Shown: positions 7,912-15,660 of the stretch, piece after piece
How positions within the stretch are numbered: position 1 is the stretch's first letter
Layout of the letters: each line of letters opens with the position of its first letter
Assembly: GCA_964537965.1 (NCBI GenBank)
Contig: CAZIDB010000098.1
Location: forward strand, 1 to 17,010
DNA from: SURF-24 sp964537965
Lineage (GTDB): Bacteria; Bacteroidota; Ignavibacteria; Ignavibacteriales; SURF-24
Direction: 5' to 3'
Length of the DNA: 17,010 bases
Translations under genes and position numbers: made by a program
Notes under the pieces: model-generated
The model's input: only the letters and a program-made list of their open reading frames with translations
Told to the model about the DNA's origin: nothing
The model's database searches: none

Positions 7912-10491
7912 ATGAAAAATCTTTTAATTGTTTTTATGGCAGCAATTCAGCTTATTGCTTTTGCACAAGATAAAAAGGCCTTTCTTAAAGATGATGGTAA
8001 GCGGGTAACCATAGGTAATTCATTCATTGAAAGGATAGTAAATGTTGCCCCGGGAAATGTTGGTACTACAAGGATAAAAAACAAAATTTCCGGCAAGGAA
8101 TATTCTGTGACCTCAGACGAAATTGAATTACAAATAGTATTTGCAGGCTTTGGACCTGCATACGGTAAAAACCAGAATGGAGAAAATCCGTCATCATTAA
8201 CAATTAAAGATTTTAACTACAACGGTTATGAAAAAGCCGAACTGAACGATGGAAGCAAAAGACTGACACTTAACTTCTCCCGCGAAGATTATCTTTTTAA
8301 ATTCCGACTGAGTGTTAACTACGAAATATTTCCCAATGACTTTTATATAAAGAAATGGATTGAGATTGCAGATAGCGCAGAAGGAATTCATTTTCTTGAC
8401 AGGGTTAATGTAGAAAATCTTGTGTTTGAAGATAAAGATTTTTCAAACGGCTCATTCGGTCAGCCATTGTTTAATAAAGATATTTTTGTTGGAGTTGAAT
8501 ATCCGGCAGTTGAAACTGTAATTGAAGGGGGCAAGGTTAAGGCTGGTTATCTTGTGGCAAGAAAAATTACTCCGGAAAAATTTGTTAGCTACAAGTCAGT
8601 AATTGGAGTTTCAGAAAACCAAAACAAGCTTGAACAATCATTCCTTAAATATGTCGAAAGAATAAAAGTACGCGGTACAAGAGATTTTCTTCTTTACAAT
8701 TCCTGGTACGACTTCCGCAATAAAGCAATTGCTGAAAGCGAAGAAAGCATTATGAATGAAAAGAATGTTCTTCATCGTATTGAAACGTTCAAAAATATAA
8801 TGCTGGATAAATATGGAATTACTCTCGATGCATTTGTACTGGATGATGGCTGGGATAATTACAGGAGCATCTGGGAAATTGATACGACAACATTACCGCA
8901 TAAATTTAATCCATTCCTTGAACCACTGAAAGAAATGAAAACAGCACTTGGTATGTGGGCTTCTCCTTTCTGCGGTTATTCAAACAGGGATGTCCGTGTA
9001 AAATGGGGAGAGGAACATGGCTATGAGGGTACCGGTGATTTTCTTTGCTTTGTTGGGAAAAATTATAAAGAGCAGTTCAAAAAGAAAATGGTTGAGTACA
9101 CAAGGGATTTTCATATCGGTTATTTTAAGTGGGATGGATTTTTACTTGCTTGCAATGAAACACAGCATGGGCATTTACCCGGGGCATATTCACGCGTTGC
9201 TTTGATTGATACTTATATAGAAATGATGCGAGAAGTAAGAAAAATAAATCCGGATTTGTTTATCAATATTACAATCGGTAGCTGGCTTTCACCATGGTGG
9301 CTTCAGTATGTAGATTGCCTGTGGATGCAGGGCGAAGATTACGCCTATGCAGAAGATGTTCCTTCAATGAATCCAAGGGATAAAGCAATTACATACCGAG
9401 ATGCAGTATTATGGGATGATTTCCAAAATCAGAATCTTGTTTTCCCTATGTCAAGCCTTATGACACACGGAATTATTAAAGGAAGACTGAATTTTCTTGG
9501 TGGTAAGGATGAATCATTACAATCATTTTCAAATGAAGTGGTTATGTACTTTATGCGCGGTGTGATGATGTGGGAGCTTTATGTTTCTCCCGACTTGTTA
9601 TCAGACAGTGAGTGGAATGCAATCGCTTCATCTGTCAAATATTCAAAAGCGAATAAGGATGTTCTTACCAACACAAAAATGATTCTTGGTAATCCTTTAA
9701 AGCGTGAAGCATACGGATATGTTCACTTAACAAAGGAGAAGGGAATTATACTTTTAAGAAATCCTTATGTTGAAGCGAAAGATGTTGAGATTAAGCTGAC
9801 TGAAAATTTAGGAGAACTGGATCAATCGAAAAATTATTATCTGAGAGTAATCTATCCGTATAATTTTATTTATTCAAAACCTGTAAAGGCAAATCAGTCT
9901 GTTAAGTTTGATCTTGATAGCTACGAAATGAAAGTGATTGAATTAATTCCTGCCGAAAAACTTTCAAAGGATTTACCGGTTGATATCCGTTATGAACTTA
10001 CCAACGACGGGAAAGTAACTACATTCAGCGGGAAAGAAAATAAGCAATCAGTTACGACTGATAAAAATATTTCCTGGGATAAAATTGAAAACCTGGTAAA
10101 AGGGAAAACGAAATGTAAAGTACCGGATAATTATGCTAACTCAAGAATTGCAATTCTTTTTGAACCAAAAGAAAAATTGCAAAAGAAAGCAAAACCAGAA
10201 CTTGAAATTACTGTGAATGGAAAGAAACAGGAATTACTGATTGAAGAAGAAAACGGTAAATGGTTTTGGTTCTCTGCGCCCGTTGAAAAAGGTGAAAATA
10301 ATATTGAATGGAAGATTGCTTCAGATAAATACAAAGACGGTAAAGTTAATGTCTGGCTTTTTGCGGATGAGATTTTAGAAGCTAAAGAATTGAGCGTCAG
10401 TCCATCTAATAAAGAAGGTACTCTTCCAAAGCCATATGATTCAAATATTAAAAAGATTAGCTCAAATATTTATAAAGACATAATTTTATAA
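7912..10491 (+). CDS. Divergent clan GH-D (GH36-like) glycoside hydrolase with extra C-terminal region
   Basis: 859 residues, longer than a typical GH36. A signal peptide ends about AFA|QDKK, and there is no T9SS tail, so it is probably periplasmic. An N-terminal beta-sandwich (about 25-255) leads into a TIM barrel (about 265-600). The barrel carries FVLDDGWD (Asp311/Asp312), the nucleophile motif YFKWDG with Asp408, and LWMQGEDYAYA with Asp476 placed where the acid/base is expected. WLSPWWL lies between the last two. These are clan GH-D hallmarks, but FKWDG differs from the FKIDG of the neighbouring GH36 enzyme, and the two sequences are clearly not recent duplicates. After a short C-terminal beta-domain, about 170 further residues (690-859) are Lys-rich and beta-like with no motif I can name, possibly a binding module. 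The substrate is probably an alpha-galactoside or alpha-N-acetylgalactosaminide, perhaps a linkage complementary to that cut by the product of 4043-6190. Confidence 0.75.
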   Translation: MKNLLIVFMAAIQLIAFAQDKKAFLKDDGKRVTIGNSFIERIVNVAPGNVGTTRIKNKISGKEYSVTSDEIELQIVFAGFGPAYGKNQNGENPSSLTIKDFNYNGYEKAELNDGSKRLTLNFSREDYLFKFRLSVNYEIFPNDFYIKKWIEIADSAEGIHFLDRVNVENLVFEDKDFSNGSFGQPLFNKDIFVGVEYPAVETVIEGGKVKAGYLVARKITPEKFVSYKSVIGVSENQNKLEQSFLKYVERIKVRGTRDFLLYNSWYDFRNKAIAESEESIMNEKNVLHRIETFKNIMLDKYGITLDAFVLDDGWDNYRSIWEIDTTTLPHKFNPFLEPLKEMKTALGMWASPFCGYSNRDVRVKWGEEHGYEGTGDFLCFVGKNYKEQFKKKMVEYTRDFHIGYFKWDGFLLACNETQHGHLPGAYSRVALIDTYIEMMREVRKINPDLFINITIGSWLSPWWLQYVDCLWMQGEDYAYAEDVPSMNPRDKAITYRDAVLWDDFQNQNLVFPMSSLMTHGIIKGRLNFLGGKDESLQSFSNEVVMYFMRGVMMWELYVSPDLLSDSEWNAIASSVKYSKANKDVLTNTKMILGNPLKREAYGYVHLTKEKGIILLRNPYVEAKDVEIKLTENLGELDQSKNYYLRVIYPYNFIYSKPVKANQSVKFDLDSYEMKVIELIPAEKLSKDLPVDIRYELTNDGKVTTFSGKENKQSVTTDKNISWDKIENLVKGKTKCKVPDNYANSRIAILFEPKEKLQKKAKPELEITVNGKKQELLIEEENGKWFWFSAPVEKGENNIEWKIASDKYKDGKVNVWLFADEILEAKELSVSPSNKEGTLPKPYDSNIKKISSNIYKDIIL

Positions 10492-10563
10492 AATTTAAAG
10501 TAACGAATTTCGTATAGATCGAACTATCGTTAATTCACAAGAGATTTACATAAGGAATTAACT
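10492..10563 (+). promoter_or_regulatory. Intergenic gap with inverted repeats; possible operator
   Basis: At 72 bases this is one of the longest gaps in the window, and it separates the hydrolase block from the uptake block. It holds TAACGA (10501-10506) paired with TCGTTA (10527-10532). Inside these lie the compact palindrome ACGAATTTCGT (10503-10513) and a four-base stem ATAG/CTAT (10514-10517 with 10524-10527). There is no following T-run, so a terminator is unlikely. An operator for the ROK regulator or an internal promoter is possible but unproven. AAGGA at 10552-10556 is the ribosome binding site for the ATG at 10564. Confidence 0.3.
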
Positions 10564-12375
10564 ATGCATCTGCAGATTATTGACTGGGTTATTGTTGGAG
10601 CAACATTAATAATTTGTTTCTTTCCTGCACTGTTCTTTGGAAAGCGTGCAGGTAAGAATACATCTGAATTTTTTGTCTCGGGCAGATCAGTACCGTGGTG
10701 GCTTGCAGGTCTATCAATGGTTGCAACTACGTTCAGTAGTGATACACCAAACCTTGTTACAGACATTGTAAGACGTAACGGAGTTGCAGGCAACTGGGTG
10801 TGGTGGGCATTTGTGCTTACAGGCGTTGCTACAGTTTTCTTTTATGCAAGATTGTGGAGACGCTCTAACGTAATGACCGATCTTGAATTTTATGAAATTC
10901 GCTATTCTGGTAAAGCGGCAAGCTTTGTTCGCGGTTTTCGTGCAGTGTACTTAGGATTTTTCTTTAATTGTATAATTATGGCAACCGTAAACCTGGCCGC
11001 CTGTAAAATTGCAGCTATACTATTCGGACTTCAGCCATGGCAGACACTTTTATTAGTTGGAACACTTAACGTTATATTTGCAACTCATTCTGGTTTGTGG
11101 GGTGTGCTTGTAATTGATATGATTCAATTTTTTATTAAGATGACTGCTGTAATTGCCGCTGCATATTTTGCATTACAGCTGCCGCAGGTAGGTGGGTTAT
11201 CCGGCATGGTTGAAAAATTGTCTGCTGTTAAAGGTCCCAATGGCTTAAACTTTTTAGATATACTTCCTGACTTTACGAACAACTGGGATATGGCAATAGC
11301 AGTGTTTGTAATGCCGATTGCGGTTCAATGGTGGGCGGTATGGTACCCGGGGGCAGAGCCCGGCGGAGGAAGCTACATTGCACAGCGAATGCTTGCAAGT
11401 AAGTCCGAGAAAGATTCACTTGGTGCTGTTTTATTTTTTAATGTTGCACATTATGTGCTTCGCCCGTGGCCATGGATTTTAGTTGGTCTCTGTTCAATTA
11501 TTGTCTATCCACAGCTATCGGATATTCAGAAAGCATTCCCTAATCTTAATCCGAGTTTGCTTGGACATGATATTGCTTACCCTGCAATGTTAAAATTTCT
11601 TCCTGTTGGATTTATTGGTTTGATGGTTGGTGGTTTAATTGCAGCTAACTCTTCAACAATTCTAACGCATCTAAACTGGGGTGCTTCATACTTGGTGCAT
11701 GATCTTTACAGACGCTTCTTTAAAAAAGATGCTACCGAAAAACATTATGTGTTGGCGGGACGTTATTCAACTGTGCTTTTATTCGTTTGTTCTTCTGCTC
11801 TTGTGTTTGCATTAAGCAGCGCAAAAGATGCGTTCGATATAATTTTACAGATTGGCGCCGGTACGGGCTTGCTGTATCTTGTCCGCTGGTTCTGGTGGCG
11901 TGTTAATGCATGGAGTGAAGTTGTGGCAATGATTAGTTCATTTGTTGTATCTGTGGTTCTTTTGATACTTAACCGAAACGGATTTGTAATTAGTACACAC
12001 GCCGGTCTGCTTATTACAATTGCATTCACAACTGTTTGCTGGGTACTAACTGCTTTCCTTGGGCCGCAAACGGATCACAAGGTGCTACTCGAATTTTACA
12101 AAAAAGTTCGTCCTTTTGGACCCGGATGGGCGCATATTAAAAAAGAAGTGATTACCACAGAAGGCGTTGTTGTGAAGGAACGCGAAAATATTCCTCTCGC
12201 ATTAGTTGGATGGGTTACCGGCTGCACAGTTATCTGGTCGGCTTTGTTTACTGTGGGTAATTTCTTATACGGCCGATTAAACTATGCATATATGCTTCTG
12301 GCCGTTTTTGTTGTAAGCGGAATTGTATTAATCCGCGTAATTAACAGACTCTGGAATAATAACAATAACCGTTAA
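10564..12375 (+). CDS. Sodium:solute symporter (SSS family), probable sugar importer
   Basis: 603 residues, very hydrophobic throughout, consistent with about 13-14 transmembrane helices in the inner membrane. The family couples sodium influx to uptake of sugars, amino acids or vitamins. Landmarks are the first helix (about 7-25), then SGRSVPWWLAGLSM leading into the broken second helix with TTFSSDTP; GGGSYIAQRMLASK, which matches the conserved 'x-Q-R' loop of SGLT-like members; and AANSSTILTHLNWGASYLVHDLY (starting at residue 360), the helix that supplies Ser/Thr ligands for sodium in the SSS fold (Ser363, Ser364, Thr365). SSS proteins of this Trp-rich type often sit next to glycoside hydrolase genes in this phylum. 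Its place between two glycosidases and a sugar kinase points to galactose or an N-acetylhexosamine as substrate, an inference. AAGGA upstream supports the chosen ATG. Confidence 0.85.
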   Translation: MHLQIIDWVIVGATLIICFFPALFFGKRAGKNTSEFFVSGRSVPWWLAGLSMVATTFSSDTPNLVTDIVRRNGVAGNWVWWAFVLTGVATVFFYARLWRRSNVMTDLEFYEIRYSGKAASFVRGFRAVYLGFFFNCIIMATVNLAACKIAAILFGLQPWQTLLLVGTLNVIFATHSGLWGVLVIDMIQFFIKMTAVIAAAYFALQLPQVGGLSGMVEKLSAVKGPNGLNFLDILPDFTNNWDMAIAVFVMPIAVQWWAVWYPGAEPGGGSYIAQRMLASKSEKDSLGAVLFFNVAHYVLRPWPWILVGLCSIIVYPQLSDIQKAFPNLNPSLLGHDIAYPAMLKFLPVGFIGLMVGGLIAANSSTILTHLNWGASYLVHDLYRRFFKKDATEKHYVLAGRYSTVLLFVCSSALVFALSSAKDAFDIILQIGAGTGLLYLVRWFWWRVNAWSEVVAMISSFVVSVVLLILNRNGFVISTHAGLLITIAFTTVCWVLTAFLGPQTDHKVLLEFYKKVRPFGPGWAHIKKEVITTEGVVVKERENIPLALVGWVTGCTVIWSALFTVGNFLYGRLNYAYMLLAVFVVSGIVLIRVINRLWNNNNNR

Positions 12376-12402
12376 AATTTTATTATGGGTATATAGATCA
12401 AT

Positions 12403-13488
12403 ATGGACTTAAAAATATCAACACCGGGACGCGTATGTTTATTTGGTGAGCATCAGGATTATCTTCAGTTGCCGGTAATTCCTTGTGCAATCTCTTTAAG
12501 AATTGCTTTAAAGGGAGAAAAAAGAAATGACAGCAATGTAAATATAAATCTGCCTGATATTAATTCATCAGAATCCTTTATGCTAAACGGAAGATTACAT
12601 TATGATCAGGAACGCGATTACTTCAAGAGCGTAGTAAATGTAATGATAAAACATGGCTTTACTTTTTCAAAAGGATTTGATTGCACAGTAAAAGGAAATA
12701 TCCCGATCAATTCCGGTACGTCAAGTTCCTCGGCACTGATAGTTACGTGGGTGAATTTTCTTTCAAGAATGAGCGACCAGCCAAAGATACTTTCCGATGA
12801 AACAATAGCTAAATATGCGCACGAGGCAGAAGTGCTTGAGTTTAATGAACCCGGCGGAATGATGGACCATTACTCAACCGCACTTGGCGGAGTAATTTAT
12901 TTAAGTTTCCATCCGCAGATTTCAATTGAAAAATTTCCGGATAATCTCAAAACATTTGTGCTTGGTGATTCAGGTGAACCGAAAGATACAAAGTTCATTT
13001 TGGCAAGAGTAAAAAACCAGATTGTTGAAGTTGTTAAAAAATTAAGAGAAACCCATAAAGATTTTTCTCTGCAAACCGCTACCCTGGATACAATTGAATC
13101 TTATTCATCGGAATTAACTGAAGAACAGGTTGATCTTCTTAAAGGAACCATCATTAATCGTGATATTACTTTTGAAGCGCGTGAAGAACTTCTTAAAGAA
13201 AAAATTGATGATGTTTATATCGGAACACTGCTGAACAAACATCAGGATATACTGAGAGATACTTTAAATATTTCAACACCTAAGATTGACAGAATGATTA
13301 AAGCCGCAATTGAGGCCGGTGCAGTGGGCGGAAAGATAAACGGTTCGGGTGGCGGAGGTTGTATGTTTGCATATGCACCAATCAATCCCGAAGCAGTTGC
13401 AAAAGCGATTGAAGAAGCTGGCGGAAAAGCTTTTATTGTTCAACCGGATAACGGAACAAAAGCAGAAAAAATTGAGAAGGCAGCCTGA
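12403..13488 (+). CDS. GHMP-family sugar kinase, galactokinase-like
   Basis: 361 residues, cytoplasmic, close to the size of bacterial galactokinases. All three GHMP motifs are present: GRVCLFGEHQDY at 9-20, the variant of the galactokinase signature GEHTDY that keeps Arg10, Glu16, His17 and Asp19; the phosphate-binding loop PINSGTSSSSA at 101-111; and GGKINGSGGGGC at 309-320. GGMMDHY at 151-157 places Asp155 as the likely catalytic base, matching the galactokinase 'MDQ' region. It should phosphorylate the anomeric hydroxyl of a sugar using ATP. Cys and Gln replace the usual Asn and Thr in motif 1, so the substrate may not be plain galactose; N-acetylgalactosamine, arabinose or a uronic acid are alternatives. 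No clear Shine-Dalgarno lies before the ATG. The stop overlaps the next start (TGATG at 13486-13490), which couples it to the nucleotidyltransferase. Confidence 0.8.
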   Translation: MDLKISTPGRVCLFGEHQDYLQLPVIPCAISLRIALKGEKRNDSNVNINLPDINSSESFMLNGRLHYDQERDYFKSVVNVMIKHGFTFSKGFDCTVKGNIPINSGTSSSSALIVTWVNFLSRMSDQPKILSDETIAKYAHEAEVLEFNEPGGMMDHYSTALGGVIYLSFHPQISIEKFPDNLKTFVLGDSGEPKDTKFILARVKNQIVEVVKKLRETHKDFSLQTATLDTIESYSSELTEEQVDLLKGTIINRDITFEAREELLKEKIDDVYIGTLLNKHQDILRDTLNISTPKIDRMIKAAIEAGAVGGKINGSGGGGCMFAYAPINPEAVAKAIEEAGGKAFIVQPDNGTKAEKIEKAA

Positions 13489-14354
13489 TGGATAAAAACC
13501 TTGTAATACTTGCCGGCGGAATTTCATCCCGTATGAAAAAATCTGTTGTTAGTGAAAGCGATGTTGACAAAAAATTAATTAACGATGCAGATGAAAAATC
13601 AAAATCAATGATTGGTGTTGGAAATAACTACCGGCCGTTCCTGGATTACCTTTTATTCAATGCAAACAAAGCAGGATACAAAGACGTAACAATTGTTATC
13701 GGTGAAAAGGACAATTCAATTAAAGATTATTACGGCTATAAAAATAGCGGGAATAAATTTCTTGATCTTGAAATTACTTATGCGGTTCAATTCATTCCTG
13801 ATGGAAAAGAAAAACCACTTGGTACTGCCGATGCGCTTTACCAGGCAGTTAAACTAAGAAGCGACTGGAAAGGGAAAAAGTTTACCGTATGCAACAGCGA
13901 TAATCTTTATTCTGTTGAAGCTCTTGAACTGATGATGAAGACCGGGTATAAGAATGCAATGCCGGATTATGATCGTTCGGCGCTCGACTTCGAAATTGAA
14001 AGGATAGAAAAATTTGCTGTTACAATTAAAGACAATGAAAACTTTCTGCTTGATATAATTGAAAAGCCTGTTGCGGATGCGATTGAAAAAGCAAGAGATG
14101 CAAATAATGTTATCGGTGTAAGCATGAATCTTTTCAGGTTAGATTATGATATGATTTATCATTTCCTTGAAACCGTGCCTTTTAATCCGGTTAGAAATGA
14201 AAAAGAATTGCCCGATGCAATTAAGCTTATGCTTAAGGAATATCCGAAATCTTTATTCTGCTACCCGTTTGCAGAGCACGTTCCTGATCTTACAAATAAG
14301 AGCGACATTATAAAAGTAAAAAAATACCTCGAAGAAAATTTTACAAACATCTAA
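13488..14354 (+). CDS. Sugar-phosphate nucleotidyltransferase (GT-A fold)
   Basis: 288 residues. Predicted to join a sugar 1-phosphate with an NTP to give an NDP-sugar and pyrophosphate in the cytoplasm. The N-terminus LAGGISSRMKK (8-18) is the nucleotide-binding LAGG-x-x-(S/T)-R-M loop. Lys39 in KSMIGVG corresponds to the conserved phosphate-contacting lysine after the loop. PLGTADALYQA (110-120) matches the base- and sugar-recognition segment of RmlA/GalU-like enzymes, and VCNSDNLY (134-141) supplies the metal-binding Asp138. About 15-20 extra charged residues sit between the loop and Lys39, an unusual insertion. Its start overlaps the stop of the GHMP kinase gene by one base, strong evidence that the two act in sequence: kinase product in, NDP-sugar out. 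Which nucleotide and sugar are used cannot be read; a UDP-galactose or UDP-N-acetylgalactosamine pyrophosphorylase is my preferred guess. Confidence 0.75.
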   Translation: MDKNLVILAGGISSRMKKSVVSESDVDKKLINDADEKSKSMIGVGNNYRPFLDYLLFNANKAGYKDVTIVIGEKDNSIKDYYGYKNSGNKFLDLEITYAVQFIPDGKEKPLGTADALYQAVKLRSDWKGKKFTVCNSDNLYSVEALELMMKTGYKNAMPDYDRSALDFEIERIEKFAVTIKDNENFLLDIIEKPVADAIEKARDANNVIGVSMNLFRLDYDMIYHFLETVPFNPVRNEKELPDAIKLMLKEYPKSLFCYPFAEHVPDLTNKSDIIKVKKYLEENFTNI

Positions 14355-14364
14355 TAAATTAGCG

Positions 14365-15582
14365 ATGAAGAAAGTTAGCAGAAAAAACAAGATCAGAAGA
14401 AATTTAATTCTACGTGAGCTTGTAGAAAACGGCCAGTTATCCTTAAGTGAACTGAAAGAACGGACAGGAATAACATTACCTGTTGTTTCTGAGCTTGTAA
14501 CTAAACTTAAGAACGAAGGATTTGTGCTTGAAGTAAAGGATAAAGAAATCACTTCTGCCGGAAGACCGCCGGTAATTGTCAAGCTGAATGGAAAAGCCGG
14601 TTATGTTCTTGGAATCGACTTCGGACGCATCTACACAAACTTTATACTTGTGGACCTTGAATTAAATATTGTCGCTGAAGTAAGAAAGAAATCCATTCCG
14701 TTAAGTAATGACATTTCAATTATAGATAAGCTTGAATCGGAAATAAATAAAATTCTTGAGCACTCAAAAGTTAAATGGAAAAATATGCTCGGCATCGGTC
14801 TTTCAATCCCCGGTATTGTAAGCGGTGAAAAAGGAATTAGTAAGACTTACTTAAACTTTGGTGATGTTCCGCTACGCGAGACTTTAAGAAACAGGTTTAA
14901 ACTTCCTGTTCATATAGAACATGATGTTAAAGCAATGACTCTTGGTGAGCTTTGGTTTGGTGAAGCCAAGAAAGCAAAATGTGCATTGTGTTTAAATCTT
15001 GGCTGGGGCTTAAGCCTTGGTGTTGTAATTGACGGCAGACTTTATTACGGAAGCGAGGGCTTTGCAGGAGAGTTTGGACATATACAGATTAAACCGGACG
15101 GGCCGCTTTGTTACTGCGGAAAACATGGCTGCCTTGAAACTCTTGCCTCAGGAAAAGCGATTACACAAATTGCCCGCGAGAAAATTGCACATGGTGCTTC
15201 TACAATAATTACCGCAAACGGAGATAAGGAACTTAATGATATTGATTCCACTTCTGTACTGGAAGCTGCAAGCCAGGGAGATCAGTTTTCAATAGAATTA
15301 ATTGAAGAAGCAGGCAAGTATCTTGGGCAGGGAATAGGAATCCTTATAAATATTTTAAATCCCGATAAAATTATTCTTGGCGGCGGTATTGCAAATGCAG
15401 CCCGTTATTTAATTGATTCGATTACAAGCACGGCGCTTAAGCAATCTCTTGTTCATTTAAATAAGAACGTAAAGTTTGTCCCTTCTGAACTTGGATGGAA
15501 AGCCGGCGCACTTGGTGTTGCTATGCTTGCAGCAAGAGATTTGTTTGAAGTAGAACATCTCAATCCTACCGCTTATGTATGA
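14365..15582 (+). CDS. ROK-family transcriptional regulator (NagC/Mlc/XylR type)
   Basis: 405 residues, the usual length of ROK regulators, against about 300 for ROK kinases. Residues about 10-62 form a winged helix-turn-helix (LRELVENGQLSLSELKERTG, then LPVVSELVTKLKNEGFV), followed by the GRPPVIVKLN linker typical of NagC-like repressors. The ROK sugar-kinase fold follows: GIDFGRIYTN (83-92) in place of the kinase phosphate loop DxGGT, EHDV with Asp187 where kinases have the catalytic Asp, and an intact zinc site with His239, Cys249, Cys251 and Cys256 (CYCGKHGCLE). The altered phosphate loop argues that it binds sugar without phosphorylating it. It starts ten bases after the nucleotidyltransferase gene, inside the operon it probably controls. 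The likely ligand is the imported sugar or its phosphate. Whether it represses or activates is unknown. Confidence 0.85.
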   Translation: MKKVSRKNKIRRNLILRELVENGQLSLSELKERTGITLPVVSELVTKLKNEGFVLEVKDKEITSAGRPPVIVKLNGKAGYVLGIDFGRIYTNFILVDLELNIVAEVRKKSIPLSNDISIIDKLESEINKILEHSKVKWKNMLGIGLSIPGIVSGEKGISKTYLNFGDVPLRETLRNRFKLPVHIEHDVKAMTLGELWFGEAKKAKCALCLNLGWGLSLGVVIDGRLYYGSEGFAGEFGHIQIKPDGPLCYCGKHGCLETLASGKAITQIAREKIAHGASTIITANGDKELNDIDSTSVLEAASQGDQFSIELIEEAGKYLGQGIGILINILNPDKIILGGGIANAARYLIDSITSTALKQSLVHLNKNVKFVPSELGWKAGALGVAMLAARDLFEVEHLNPTAYV

Positions 15583-15651
15583 TGAAATATAATCTTGTGA
15601 TAAAATAAATTTCTTGCAGTGATTCATATGAAAAGAAATAAGAGAAGTAAA

Positions 15652-15656
15652 AGGAG
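15652..15656 (+). promoter_or_regulatory. Ribosome binding site deciding the SIS-protein start
   Basis: AGGAG lies four bases before the ATG at 15661. An upstream GTG (15619) and ATG (15628) are in the same frame but would add an 11-14 residue Lys/Arg-rich tail unlike the family and lack a comparable site. The ATG at 15661 is therefore preferred. Confidence 0.6.
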
Positions 15657-15660
15657 CAAA

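Noticed and set aside
4043..10491. The two GH36-like enzymes as a recent tandem duplication
   Set aside because: Their catalytic motifs differ (FKIDG against FKWDG, GSDPTSPW against QGEDYAYA), their lengths differ by 144 residues, and another gene lies between them; they are distant members of one clan.
10501..10532. The inverted repeat after the second glycosidase as a rho-independent terminator
   Set aside because: Stems are only four to six pairs, AT-rich, and not followed by a T-run.
11763..12029. Minus-strand open frame inside the symporter gene
   Set aside because: The plus strand encodes a convincing SSS transporter over the whole region; the opposite frame has no motif.
15619..15660. 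Longer start for the SIS-domain protein (GTG at 15619 or ATG at 15628)
   Set aside because: The extra residues are almost only Lys, Arg, Ser and Asn, the family does not have them, and a strong AGGAG sits just before the ATG at 15661.
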